Both the position numbers and the translations under genes were made by a program. Below the pieces are notes generated by a model, which was not told the DNA's origin, searched no databases, and saw only the letters and a list, made by a program, of their open reading frames with translations. From positions 1 through 64,000 of the forward strand of contig CAJJWN010000014.1 in NCBI GenBank assembly GCA_905196835.1: a DNA stretch of 64,000 nucleotides, in the 5' to 3' direction. Shown here one piece after another: positions 7,536 through 15,413 of this stretch. Numbering within the stretch: the stretch's first letter is position 1; each line of letters starts with the position of its first letter. This stretch comes from an uncultured Prevotella sp. (GTDB taxonomy: Bacteria; Bacteroidota; Bacteroidia; Bacteroidales; Bacteroidaceae).

Positions 7536-7721
7536 ATGGCACATCCTAAAAGAAGACAGTCAAAGACACGTACACGTAAAAGAAGAACCCACGACAAGGC
7601 AGTAGCCCCCACACTGGCTGTATGCCCCAACTGCGGAGCCTTCCACGTTTACCACACGGTTTGCCCCACATGCGGCTACTACCGTGGAAAGATAGCTATC
7701 GTTAAGGAAGCGGCTGAATAA
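7536..7721 (+). CDS. rpmF: 50S ribosomal protein bL32
   Basis: The 61-residue product starts MAHPKRRQSKTRTRKRR, the typical basic tail of bL32, and carries two CxxC pairs (CPNC and CPTC) that form a zinc ribbon. It is part of the large subunit. Its stop codon shares one base with the fabH start (TAATG), so the two are probably translationally coupled. Confidence 0.97.
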   Translation: MAHPKRRQSKTRTRKRRTHDKAVAPTLAVCPNCGAFHVYHTVCPTCGYYRGKIAIVKEAAE

Positions 7722-8740
7722 TGGAGAAAATCAACGCTATAATAACCGGCATCGGCGGTTACGTACCCGACTATGTGCTCAACAACGACGAGCTGTCGCG
7801 CATGGTCGATACCAACGATGAATGGATTATGACGCGTGTCGGCATACGTGAACGCCGCATACTGACGGAGGAAGGCCTCGGCACTTCATACATGGCGCGC
7901 AAGGCGGCCAAGCAACTTATGAAGAAGACCGGTGCCGACCCCGACTCCATCGACGCCGTAATCGTGTCAACATCGACGGCCGATTATCCCTTCCCGTCAA
8001 CCGCTTCAATCGTCATCGGCAAGCTCGGACTGAAGAACGCCTTTGCGTTCGACTTCTGGGCGGCCTGCTGCGGCTTCCTGTACTCTATGGACGTGGCGGC
8101 CACGATGATACAGAGCGGACGCTATAAGAAAATCATCGTCATCGGCGCCGACAAGATGTCGTCGGTCGTTGACTATAAAGACCGCAGCACATGCGCCCTC
8201 TTCGGCGACGGCGCGGCGGCCGTTCTTATGGAAGGAACGACGGAGGAAGGCATCGGCGTAAAGGACTCTTACTTCCGCGCCGACGGCAAGGGACTGCCCT
8301 TCCTGCACACCAAGGCGGGCGGCTCGGTAAGTCCGGCGTCTCATTTCACCGTTGACCACCGTCTGCATTACCTCTATCAGGAGGGCCGCACGGTGTTCCG
8401 CTATGCCGTAACCAGCATGAGCGACGACTGCGCCCTTATTGCAGAGCGTAACGGTCTGAACAAAGACAACATCCGCTTCATCGTTCCCCACCAGGCAAAC
8501 ATCCGCATAATCGAGGCTGTGGCAAAGCGCCTCGACCTGCCGATGGACAAGGTGATGGTGAACATCGAGCACTTTGGCAACACCAGCGCGGCCACCATTC
8601 CGCTTGCGCTTTGGGAGTATGAACACCTTCTGAAGAAGGGCGACAACCTCGTGATGACGGCCTTCGGTGCCGGATTCGTGCACGGAGCTTCATACTACAC
8701 ATGGGCTTACGACGGCGCAGAGGCTGCCATGGCAAAGTAA
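7721..8740 (+). CDS. fabH: Beta-ketoacyl-ACP synthase III
   Basis: The 339-residue enzyme starts fatty-acid synthesis by condensing acyl-CoA with malonyl-ACP. The catalytic triad is visible: Cys116 in AACCGF, His257 in PHQANIRI and Asn287 in GNTSAA. The length and the DTNDEWI N-terminal motif fit the family. The start overlaps the rpmF stop by one base. A strong terminator follows 26 bases after the stop, so the operon ends here. The substrate may be branched-chain acyl-CoA, as is common in this phylum, but the sequence does not prove it. Confidence 0.96.
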   Translation: MEKINAIITGIGGYVPDYVLNNDELSRMVDTNDEWIMTRVGIRERRILTEEGLGTSYMARKAAKQLMKKTGADPDSIDAVIVSTSTADYPFPSTASIVIGKLGLKNAFAFDFWAACCGFLYSMDVAATMIQSGRYKKIIVIGADKMSSVVDYKDRSTCALFGDGAAAVLMEGTTEEGIGVKDSYFRADGKGLPFLHTKAGGSVSPASHFTVDHRLHYLYQEGRTVFRYAVTSMSDDCALIAERNGLNKDNIRFIVPHQANIRIIEAVAKRLDLPMDKVMVNIEHFGNTSAATIPLALWEYEHLLKKGDNLVMTAFGAGFVHGASYYTWAYDGAEAAMAK

Positions 8741-8765
8741 GGATTACTACGCAAACTTTTATATT

Positions 8766-8804
8766 GAGCCGTGTCCTGTATGTATCAGGACACGGCTCTT
8801 TTTT
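8766..8804 (+). terminator. Rho-independent terminator
   Basis: GAGCCGTGTCCTG (8766-8778) pairs perfectly with CAGGACACGGCTC (8786-8798), followed by six T. It ends the fabH operon. Confidence 0.92.
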
Positions 8805-8903
8805 CGTTTATACAGCCGTAAAGATGCGTTTTCAGGCTGTTTATGCTTGTTGTTACGGTCGTTTTTCCGTAACTTTACGCCGTAAACCAATAATATTAGC
8901 ACT

Positions 8904-9602
8904 ATGAACAGGATTAAGGAAGCCGCGCTGATAGCCATAGGCATCATCGTTTTGGGGCTGTGTATCAAGTCGGGACTTGACAGTATATCCGACAAGGAGC
9001 GTAAGGTGACGGTGAAGGGCCTCTCCGAACGCGAGGTCGAGGCCGACAAGGTGACGTGGCCCATACTGACGAAGGAAATAGGCGACGACCTGCCCGCGCT
9101 CTACACGCGCATCAACTCGACCACGGCCAAGGTGAAGGCCTTTCTGAAACAGAACGGCGTGAAGGACGCCGAAATAAGCGTCAACGCGCCCGTGGTGGTT
9201 GACATGAACGCCGAACGCTACGGCGTACAGAACCATGACTACCGTTACAACATAACTTCGACGGTGACGGTGACGTCGCGCAACGTTAAGCTGGTGCGTT
9301 CCATCATTGCCCGGCAGGGCGAGCTGCTGAAGCAGGGCGTGGCCGTTGTTGACGGCGGCTACGGCAACGGCGTGGTGTACGAGTACGTGTCGTTCCAGCA
9401 GATGAAGCCCAAGATGATGCAGGAGGCCATCAAGAACGCCGAGCAGACAGCCCGCCAGTTCGCCGACAACAGCGACAGCCGCCTCGGCAAAATACTCGAC
9501 GCTGCGCAGGGGCAGTTCTCCATCACCGACCGCGACGGCAACACGCCTTACATTAAGAAGCTGCGCGTAGTCTCGACGGTGACGTATTCGCTGAAGGACT
9601 GA
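8904..9602 (+). CDS. SIMPL-domain (DUF541) envelope protein
   Basis: The 232-residue protein has an N-terminal membrane anchor (about 6-25, AALIAIGIIVLGLCIKSGL) and a SIMPL/DUF541 domain. It begins KVTVKGLSEREVEADKVTW, the characteristic opening strand of the family, and ends with a VVSTVTYSLKD strand. Family members are periplasmic or membrane-attached proteins of poorly known function, some linked to oxidative stress. A near-match -7 box (TAACTTTA, about 8870-8877) lies upstream. The gene stands alone between the fabH terminator and a 22-bp array. Confidence 0.87.
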   Translation: MNRIKEAALIAIGIIVLGLCIKSGLDSISDKERKVTVKGLSEREVEADKVTWPILTKEIGDDLPALYTRINSTTAKVKAFLKQNGVKDAEISVNAPVVVDMNAERYGVQNHDYRYNITSTVTVTSRNVKLVRSIIARQGELLKQGVAVVDGGYGNGVVYEYVSFQQMKPKMMQEAIKNAEQTARQFADNSDSRLGKILDAAQGQFSITDRDGNTPYIKKLRVVSTVTYSLKD

Positions 9603-9638
9603 CACCGCTTGGCCCGCATCTCTTGCCATGCCTGTAAG

Positions 9639-9748
9639 TCGTTGATAATCAGTGCGCTTGTAAAAGGCCGTGTTTTGCATTGCAAAACACGGCCTTTTGT
9701 GTCGTAAAACGTGGTCTTTTGCATTGTAAAAGGCAGCCTTTCGCATTT
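9639..9748. repeat. 22-bp palindromic array, locus 3, with end unit
   Basis: The end unit (9639-9660, core TTGATAATCAGTGCGCTTG) is followed by four exact 22-base units at 9661, 9683, 9705 and 9727. Units 1 and 2 form an essentially perfect 37-bp palindrome (9662-9679 with 9681-9698), core AAAAGGCCGTGTTTTGCA. It could also terminate the upstream gene. Confidence 0.85.
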
Positions 9749-9794
9749 TAACATCTTTTTGTCGGCTTTTCGGCACGGCGCGGATTGCAAACGC

Positions 9795-9824
9795 TTGCCG
9801 TACCGAAAAAAATACGTATATTTG
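9795..9824 (+). promoter_or_regulatory. Promoter for era
   Basis: TTG (9795-9797), a 19-base spacer and the exact -7 box TATATTTG (9817-9824) lie before the ATG at 9889. Confidence 0.7.
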
Positions 9825-9888
9825 CAGACTACATTCATTCCGACGCCGCAACAGGCTGCGGTTGACGGCAAAAAACGAGGAGATACAG

Positions 9889-10770
9889 ATGCACAAGGCA
9901 GGATTTGTGAACATAGTGGGCAACCCGAACGTGGGCAAGTCGACGCTGATGAACCAGCTCGTAGGCGAGCGTATCAGCATTGCCACGTTCAAGGCACAGA
10001 CCACGCGCCACAGGATTATGGGCATAGTCAACACCGATGACATGCAAATAGTGTTCTCAGACACGCCCGGCGTGCTCAAGCCCAACTACAAGTTGCAGGA
10101 GTCGATGCTGGCTTTCTCCGAGTCGGCGTTGAAGGACGCCGACGTGCTGCTCTACGTCACGGACGTGGTTGAGAACCCCGAGAAGAACATGGATTTCCTT
10201 ACGAAGGTGGCAAAGATGACCATCCCCGTGCTGTTGCTCATCAACAAGATTGACGAGAGCGACCAAAAGGCCCTCGGCGACCTTGTGGAGCGGTGGCACA
10301 AGCTGCTGCCCAACGCCGAAATACTGCCCATCTCGGCCAAAAACAAGTTCGGCACGGACATCCTGCTGCGCCGTATCAAGGAGCTGCTGCCCGACTCGCC
10401 GCCCTATTTCGACAAGGACCAGCTCACCGACAAGCCCGCGCGCTTCTTCGTAAGTGAAATCATCCGTGAGAAAATCTTGCTCTACTACGACAAGGAAATA
10501 CCTTATTCCGTCGAGGTAAGGGTAGAGTCGTTCAAGGAGGACGACCGCCACATACACATCAATGCGGTAATATACGTAGAGCGGGATTCGCAGAAGGGCA
10601 TCATCATCGGTCATCAGGGCATAGCCCTCAAGAAGATGAGCACCGAGGCGCGCAAGGCCCTTGAGCGTTTCTTTGGCAAGCCCGTCTACCTCGAAACCTT
10701 TGTTAAGGTTGACAAGGATTGGCGCAGCTCGAAGCGCGAGCTTGATAACTTCGGGTACAATCCGGAATGA
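9889..10770 (+). CDS. era: GTPase Era
   Basis: The 293-residue protein is the ribosome-assembly GTPase that binds the 3' end of 16S rRNA. It shows the P-loop GNPNVGKST, switch motif DTPG, base motif NKID and a C-terminal KH RNA-binding domain with GIIIGHQG. The frame extends back to 9862, but ATG 9889 gives the family N-terminus MHKAGFVNIVGNPNVGK. der follows 177 bases downstream, separated by a palindromic insertion, so the two GTPase genes stay clustered but are probably not tightly co-transcribed. Confidence 0.96.
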   Translation: MHKAGFVNIVGNPNVGKSTLMNQLVGERISIATFKAQTTRHRIMGIVNTDDMQIVFSDTPGVLKPNYKLQESMLAFSESALKDADVLLYVTDVVENPEKNMDFLTKVAKMTIPVLLLINKIDESDQKALGDLVERWHKLLPNAEILPISAKNKFGTDILLRRIKELLPDSPPYFDKDQLTDKPARFFVSEIIREKILLYYDKEIPYSVEVRVESFKEDDRHIHINAVIYVERDSQKGIIIGHQGIALKKMSTEARKALERFFGKPVYLETFVKVDKDWRSSKRELDNFGYNPE

Positions 10771-10776
10771 GAGGGA

Positions 10777-10939
10777 AAATTAAGAGTTAAGAATTAAGAG
10801 TTAAGAAAATATGCCGTTGCAGCTGTTTTCATAAGTTCTTTTTCTTCACTCGATGCAATTTGATTGTTTAATATTGGAGTGACGGGTTTTGAAAAGGAAA
10901 GTCATATTTTCTTAATTCTTAATTCTTAACTCTTAATTC
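10777..10939. repeat. Inverted TTAAGAGTTAAGAA array pair flanking a short core
   Basis: Two 37-bp arms (10777-10813 and 10903-10939) are inverted copies with a single mismatch noticed. Each is built from TTAAGA-type 7-base units, and they enclose an 89-bp core without a gene. The unit makes stop codons on both strands. The element fills almost the whole era-der gap. Confidence 0.75.
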
Positions 10940-10947
10940 AATAAACT

Positions 10948-12261
10948 ATGGCAAATTTAGTAGCGATAGTAGGCCGCCCCAACGTGGGCAAGTCTACGCT
11001 TTTCAACCGCCTTACCAAGTCGCGCCAGGCCATCGTCAGCGATGTGGCCGGCACCACGCGCGACCGCCAATACGGCAAGTGCGACTGGAACGGGCGCGAG
11101 TTTTCCGTCGTTGACACCGGCGGATGGGTCGTAAAGTCTGACGACATATTCGAGGAGGAAATACGCAAGCAGGTCATCGTGGCCACCGAAGAGGCCGACC
11201 TCGTGCTCTTCCTGGTGGATGTCGGCACCGGTGTTACCGACCTTGACGAGGACGTTGCCATGATACTCCGCCGCACGAAGCTGCCCGTATTGCTCGTTGC
11301 CAACAAGGTGGACAACAGTACCCAGCAGTATGACGCGGCCGAGTTCTACAAACTCGGACTGGGAGACCCTATCTGCATAAGCAGCATGAGCGGCAGCGGA
11401 ACGGGCGACTTGCTCGACATCGTGGTGTCAAAGCTCAAGGGAGACAGCGGCGAACTGCTTGAAGAAGGCATACCGCGCTTCGCCGTAGTAGGCCGTCCCA
11501 ACGCCGGGAAGAGCAGCATCATCAACGCCTTCATCGGCGAAGACCGCAACATCGTGACCGAAATAGCAGGCACGACGCGCGACAGTATCTATACGCGCTA
11601 CGACAAGTTCGGCTTCGACTTCTACCTTGTCGACACGGCAGGCATACGCCGCAAGAACAAGGTTACGGAGGACTTGGAGTTTTACAGCGTGATGCGCTCT
11701 ATCCGTGCAATAGAGAACAGCGACGTGTGCATACTCATGGTTGACGCCACGAGGGGCATTGAGGCGCAGGACATGAACATCTTTCAGCTCATCCAGAAGA
11801 ACAACAAGAGCCTCGTTGTGGTAGTGAACAAGTGGGACTTGGTGGAGGACAAGACGCAGAAAGTAATCGACACGTTCACCGACGCCATACGCAACCGCAT
11901 GGCTCCGTTCACCGATTTCCCCATCGTCTTTGCCTCCGCGCTTACCAAGCAGCGCATATTCAAGGTACTCGAGACGGCCAAGGAGGTGTACCAGGCACGC
12001 AAGCTGAAGATAGGGACGACAAAGCTCAACGAGGTGATGCTGCCCCTTATCGAGGCTTATCCGCCACCATCTATCAAAGGAAAGTACATAAAAATCAAGT
12101 ACTGCTCGCAGCTGCCGAACACGCAAATACCCTCGTTCGTGTTCTATGCAAACCTGCCACAGTACGTGAAAGAGCCTTACAAGCGCTTCCTCGAGAACAA
12201 AATCCGCGAGAACTGGAAGCTTACAGGCACTCCAATCAACATCTTCATAAGGCAGAAATGA
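10948..12261 (+). CDS. der: GTPase Der (EngA)
   Basis: The 437-residue protein has two tandem GTPase domains, each with full motifs. Domain 1 has GRPNVGKST near residue 8, DTGG and NKVD; domain 2 has GRPNAGKSS near 181, DTAG and NKWD. A KH-like C-terminal domain follows. Der acts late in 50S subunit assembly. The start ATG at 10948 gives the usual [15 protein letters not shown]. It is intact and of normal length. Confidence 0.97.
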   Translation: MANLVAIVGRPNVGKSTLFNRLTKSRQAIVSDVAGTTRDRQYGKCDWNGREFSVVDTGGWVVKSDDIFEEEIRKQVIVATEEADLVLFLVDVGTGVTDLDEDVAMILRRTKLPVLLVANKVDNSTQQYDAAEFYKLGLGDPICISSMSGSGTGDLLDIVVSKLKGDSGELLEEGIPRFAVVGRPNAGKSSIINAFIGEDRNIVTEIAGTTRDSIYTRYDKFGFDFYLVDTAGIRRKNKVTEDLEFYSVMRSIRAIENSDVCILMVDATRGIEAQDMNIFQLIQKNNKSLVVVVNKWDLVEDKTQKVIDTFTDAIRNRMAPFTDFPIVFASALTKQRIFKVLETAKEVYQARKLKIGTTKLNEVMLPLIEAYPPPSIKGKYIKIKYCSQLPNTQIPSFVFYANLPQYVKEPYKRFLENKIRENWKLTGTPINIFIRQK

Positions 12262-12270
12262 TTTTGTCAG

Positions 12271-12306
12271 GGAGTTAAGGAGTTATGCAACTAACTCCTT
12301 AACTCC
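12271..12306. repeat. GGAGTTAAGGAGTTA palindrome
   Basis: GGAGTTAAGGAGTTA (12271-12285) is exactly complementary to TAACTCCTTAACTCC (12292-12306) around a six-base loop. Each arm is two copies of GGAGTTA. It may act as a weak terminator after der, followed only by TAAAAA. Confidence 0.7.
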
Positions 12307-12321
12307 TAAAAATATACTTCC

Positions 12322-12741
12322 ATGCGCAAACTAATCATCCTTATATTTTCATTTCTCGCGCTTGGCTTCTTCTCATGTTCTAAGGAAAGGAAGCCCGATG
12401 ACGCAGCCGCGCGGGCGGCGAAGGAATACTATGACTCGCTCTTTGCCAGGAACTATGCTTACTTTGTCAGAGGCATGTACCTGCCCGACACCATACCCTC
12501 GGGCTACCGCGAGCAGCTTGAAGCCAACGCCTCGATGTTCGTAGGGCGCATGAATGAGGAGCATCACGGCGTAAGCGACGTGCGGATAATGCGCTTTGTC
12601 AACGACACCGTAGCCTCGCCCGGCAGCAAGTCGGTCGTCCGTACGTCAAACGTATTCCTCGTGCTGTGCCTCGGCGACAGCCTTAACGAGGAGGTTGTGG
12701 TGCCGATGATACACCACAAAGGCCGCTGGCTGATGAGGTAG
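12322..12741 (+). CDS. Small lipoprotein of unknown function
   Basis: The 139-residue product has a lipoprotein signal peptide (FSFLALGFFSC; the lipobox Cys is at residue 19). A mature domain follows with an alternating pattern (KEYYDSLFARNYAYFVRGMY) and a C-terminal HHKGRWLMR. The overall look resembles small NTF2-like or DUF3887-like envelope proteins, but I do not recognise a specific family. It is probably anchored in a membrane facing the periplasm. It may be read from der, as only the palindrome at 12271-12306 lies between them. Confidence 0.75.
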   Translation: MRKLIILIFSFLALGFFSCSKERKPDDAAARAAKEYYDSLFARNYAYFVRGMYLPDTIPSGYREQLEANASMFVGRMNEEHHGVSDVRIMRFVNDTVASPGSKSVVRTSNVFLVLCLGDSLNEEVVVPMIHHKGRWLMR

Positions 12742-12815
12742 AATGTGTTTGAATGTTTTTAATTGCGGCGGATTCGACACAATTAAGGTCAAGTGAGATA
12801 GTTTCTCAAGATGTG

Positions 12816-13346
12816 TCAGTCGAAATAATCGTACCTTTCGGCGAAAAACGTTTCTATCTCTTTTACCAAGTCAGGATTTCTGTCAAGGACTTTATTGTTT
12901 ATCAGCATATATGCGCTTTTAGCCTTGTTCTCCTTATGGTAAAACTTTTCATTGCTGAAATATGTCGCCATAAGCCTTGAATAAAACCTGTAACGCTTTG
13001 TGCAGTAAGTGCTGTCTTCGTCCATGCCGTTCGCCCCGATGAATCCGAAAGAGGCTTCCGGGTCTTTTTCGTATATGGATAACATGATGTTGATGCAGGT
13101 GTTTATTATCCTTCTCGGCTCGTAAGTGTTTGTCGCTATGCGGTATTTGTTCTTGGAGTCCTGCATGTTTTTGAGGTAGAACTTTACGGCATAAATGTGG
13201 TATTTATAAACTTCTACCCTGACGATGTATGTTAGGTTTGACTTTGTCGATTTGAACTTGAACAGCATTAAATGAGAAAAGCCCTCGTCGGGCTCTTCCT
13301 CATATTCGTTCATTATAAAGCGGAAAGGATAGGAGTTTTCAAGCAT
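12816..13346 (-). CDS. Unknown protein, second gene of a coupled pair
   Basis: The 176-residue soluble protein is rich in Tyr, Phe, Lys and Asn and looks more AT-rich than its neighbours. It has a central stretch, ASFGFIGANG followed by TKRYRFYSRL, that recalls the DUF6934-like pattern of small uncharacterised Bacteroidota proteins; this resemblance is weak. The start ATG (13344-13346) overlaps the stop of the 46-residue gene upstream by one base (TAATG), so translation is probably coupled. There is no signal peptide or membrane segment. Such small pairs are often toxin-antitoxin or defence accessory modules, but nothing in the sequence proves this. Confidence 0.65.
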   Translation of the reverse strand: MLENSYPFRFIMNEYEEEPDEGFSHLMLFKFKSTKSNLTYIVRVEVYKYHIYAVKFYLKNMQDSKNKYRIATNTYEPRRIINTCINIMLSIYEKDPEASFGFIGANGMDEDSTYCTKRYRFYSRLMATYFSNEKFYHKENKAKSAYMLINNKVLDRNPDLVKEIETFFAERYDYFD

Positions 13347-13486
13347 TACATCAAATATGAATATACAGGTATTCTCCTTTTGTCAAGTTCCTCTTTCGTA
13401 ACGTCTGTAAGCTTAAAGTCGTCCGTCAGTGAGTTGTTTTCTGCTACTTGTTCTCTTTTGTCTTGATTTAATATCTTGTATCCCAT
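13346..13486 (-). CDS. 46-residue protein, first gene of the coupled pair
   Basis: The small product (MGYKILNQDKREQVAENN to VYSYLM) is charged and probably helical. A longer frame could start at a TTG at 13555, but that codon falls in the -33 promoter box. The ATG at 13486 has a perfect Shine-Dalgarno, AAAGGAGG (13493-13500), which is rare in this genome. The stop overlaps the next start by one base. No family is recognised. Confidence 0.65.
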   Translation of the reverse strand: MGYKILNQDKREQVAENNSLTDDFKLTDVTKEELDKRRIPVYSYLM

Positions 13487-13525
13487 GACTGGCCTCCTTT
13501 CTATAATGTTGTCCCTTTCTTTTTG

Positions 13526-13556
13526 CAAAAGTAAGGATAAATCTTTATAGTGCAAA
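13526..13556 (-). promoter_or_regulatory. Consensus promoter for the coupled pair
   Basis: On the minus strand, TTTG (13556-13553), a 19-base spacer and the exact -7 box TACTTTTG (13533-13526) match the Bacteroidota primary-sigma consensus. They lie about 40 bases before ATG 13486. Confidence 0.75.
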
Positions 13557-13650
13557 ATTATTATTTGTGTAATTGATTATTTTATAGTTGATTAGCTGTC
13601 GATATGATTTTAATGATGTATCGCGCTTTTATTGGTTTTGATTTGCCTTG

Positions 13651-13947
13651 TCAATGGAAGATGATGTCTTTCAGAAGGTCGCCGAGCCACGGCTCTTTCA
13701 TCTTCTCGTTGAACGTGTCAAACTTCTTTGTTTCAACTGCTTTGCTGTCTACTTTCAGTCTGTTCAGTTTCAGGCGCAGCGTGTCTTGCATTACGATGGG
13801 GCGGTCAGTGCAGGCCGTCGTGCTGCCGTTTCTTTGTTCGATAGTGTCGTTTTGCGCGGTGTACAGCCGTTGAGGCTTGGGCGTTTGTAGTGCGGAAGCG
13901 CAGAGGCAGGCGGTTGCGGCGAGCATTGTCATTAATGTTTTTCCCAT
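13651..13947 (-). CDS. Small exported protein of unknown function
   Basis: The 98-residue product has a signal peptide (MGKTLMTMLAATACLCASA) and a short polar mature part ending KEPWLGDLLKDIIFH. There is no lipobox in the usual position and no known domain. A TACCTTTG box lies 26 bases before the ATG at 13947, supporting expression. It stands alone between the coupled pair and a 22-bp array. Confidence 0.6.
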   Translation of the reverse strand: MGKTLMTMLAATACLCASALQTPKPQRLYTAQNDTIEQRNGSTTACTDRPIVMQDTLRLKLNRLKVDSKAVETKKFDTFNEKMKEPWLGDLLKDIIFH

Positions 13948-13973
13948 GGTTCAACGCTTTTTGTGTAGCATTA

Positions 13974-13981
13974 CAAAGGTA
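13974..13981 (-). promoter_or_regulatory. Bacteroidota -7 box
   Basis: TACCTTTG on the minus strand is an exact TAnnTTTG match just upstream of the exported-protein gene starting at 13947. Confidence 0.6.
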
Positions 13982-14057
13982 TAAGGAAATGCCGTTTGCC
14001 GCAAACTTTTCATGTGAAAAATGTTTACATGGAGACAACGCATGTCCGGCCATGTTG

Positions 14058-14123
14058 CAAAATGCCGTCTTTTAGCGTGCAAAAGACGGTCTTTCACGTT
14101 GCAAAAGACCGTCTTTCGCAAAT
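14058..14123. repeat. 22-bp palindromic array, locus 4
   Basis: Three contiguous 22-base units start at 14058, 14080 and 14102, with cores such as CAAAAGACGGTCTTTCACG and CAAAAGACCGTCTTTCGC. The array runs to the edge of the mdh terminator. Confidence 0.8.
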
Positions 14124-14125
14124 AA

Positions 14126-14160
14126 AAAGTGGCGCACCCTGAAGCAGGGCGCGCCACTTT
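14126..14160 (-). terminator. mdh terminator
   Basis: A 16-bp stem (14126-14141 with 14145-14160, one mismatch) is followed on the minus strand by five T. It ends mdh transcription. Confidence 0.85.
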
Positions 14161-14179
14161 GCGTATGAAAAGAATTTGA

Positions 14180-15172
14180 TTAGAGGTTCGGGTTGATTTC
14201 GTTCCACTTCGAGATTTCCGGCACGATGTTCAGCGTTACCAGCTCGTCGCGCATCTTGCAAAGGTGCTCGTAGCTTGCGTCGAGCTTCGCGTTCTCCTCG
14301 GCTGTGCCCTGGGGTACGGTGTAGTGAGCGCCAGTTGTGTCGAGAGTGGTGTTCATCGCCATCATGATGTGGTTGTACTTGTCTGTTGAAACGTAAGTTC
14401 CTACGGGGTACTTGAACGGCTCGCCGCCCATCACCGAGCGTATCATTTCAACCGACAGGTAAGCCGGGCTCTGGAATGAAGAGCGTCCGCGCAGCTCGAT
14501 AATCTTCGCACCGCCCTGCGTTACGTCCTTCTTCATCTGCTCCCATTCAGCCTCGGGGAACTCCGCTGTGCCGATTATGTCGGTCAGTTTGCGGCCGTCG
14601 ATTGTAACGTGAGAGCCGAACACAGCCATCTGCTCGCCGTGGCCGCCGTATGTAGCGCATCCCTTAACCTCGCTCTGCATTACGTTGAACTTCTTTGCCA
14701 GTGCGCTCTGGAGGCGTGTAGAGTCGAGAGCTGCGAGGGTGGTAACCTGTGAGGGCTTCAAGCCAGAGTACAACAGAGTAACCAGTCCGGTAAGGTCAGC
14801 CGGGTTGAAGATGATTACTACGTGCTTAACGTCGGGGCAATACTCCTTGATGTTCTTGCCAAGGCCCTCTGCGATTTCGCAGTTTCCCTTCAAAAGGTCT
14901 TCACGGGTCATGCCTGCCTTACGGGGAGCGCCGCCTGAAGAGATGATGTATTTAGCGTTGGTAAACGCCTCCTTGGCATCGGTTGTGGCCGTGATTTTCA
15001 CGTCGCCGAAGCCGCTCTGGCGCATTTCCTCTGCCACGCCTTCGGGTGAGAACACGTCGTAGAGGCAGATGTCGTTAGTCAGACGCATTGTGAGGGCTGT
15101 CTGAACCATGTTAGAACCAATCATTCCGGCTGCGCCGACGATTGTCAGTTTTTCATTAGTCAAAAATTCCAT
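14180..15172 (-). CDS. mdh: Malate dehydrogenase
   Basis: The 330-residue NAD-dependent enzyme interconverts malate and oxaloacetate. It has an N-terminal Rossmann loop GAAGMIGS (13-20), the substrate-binding arginine region SSGGAPRKAGMTR, FNPAD, and the catalytic His in GGHGEQMAVF. The overall form is the lactate/malate dehydrogenase family version usual in Bacteroidales. It is monocistronic, with its own promoter box at 15222-15229 and a terminator at 14126-14160. It serves the reductive, succinate-forming arm of central metabolism. Confidence 0.95.
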   Translation of the reverse strand: MEFLTNEKLTIVGAAGMIGSNMVQTALTMRLTNDICLYDVFSPEGVAEEMRQSGFGDVKITATTDAKEAFTNAKYIISSGGAPRKAGMTREDLLKGNCEIAEGLGKNIKEYCPDVKHVVIIFNPADLTGLVTLLYSGLKPSQVTTLAALDSTRLQSALAKKFNVMQSEVKGCATYGGHGEQMAVFGSHVTIDGRKLTDIIGTAEFPEAEWEQMKKDVTQGGAKIIELRGRSSFQSPAYLSVEMIRSVMGGEPFKYPVGTYVSTDKYNHIMMAMNTTLDTTGAHYTVPQGTAEENAKLDASYEHLCKMRDELVTLNIVPEISKWNEINPNL

Positions 15173-15221
15173 AATAACCTATTGTTTAATAAATGTAAGA
15201 CATTCATTGGTTTCTGTTGTG

Positions 15222-15229
15222 CAAAGTTA
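15222..15229 (-). promoter_or_regulatory. mdh: mdh -7 box
   Basis: TAACTTTG on the minus strand is an exact consensus match, 49 bases before the mdh start codon. Confidence 0.65.
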
Positions 15230-15269
15230 GCGAAAAAAGCTGAATATGTGCTGTTTATTCTCCTTTTAG

Positions 15270-15301
15270 TTTGTTATTAAAGTTAAAAAGACATATCTTT
15301 G
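15270..15301 (+). promoter_or_regulatory. Promoter for the X-Pro aminopeptidase gene
   Basis: TTTG (15270-15273), a 20-base spacer and TATCTTTG (15294-15301) match the consensus. The leader of about 105 bases then contains the AACC-type array. Confidence 0.75.
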
Positions 15302-15323
15302 TAATGTCTGTCTTACAGAACAA

Positions 15324-15406
15324 ACCGTACAACCGCATGACCGCAAAACCTTATAACCTCACACCCAACCTTATAACCTCATGACCGCAAAACCTTATAA
15401 CCCAAC
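15324..15406. repeat. AACCGYATGACC-type tandem array in a 5' leader
   Basis: About ten imperfect 8-10-base units (AACCGTACAACCGCATGACC, AACCTTATAACCTC) fill the untranslated leader of the aminopeptidase gene. They are the same family as the C-rich half at 3124-3210. Confidence 0.7.
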
Positions 15407-15413
15407 AGTATAT

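Noticed and set aside
9548..9871. Small open frames translated from the repeat arrays (also at 5457-5753, 13951-14157, 37302-37655, 43167-43565, 47613-47893)
   Set aside because: They arise because the 22-bp units are open in some frames and give recurrent Cys-Lys-x-Arg-Pro-Phe or Asn-Thr-Ala-Phe-Tyr strings at unrelated loci. They have no promoter or start context and are not conserved as proteins.
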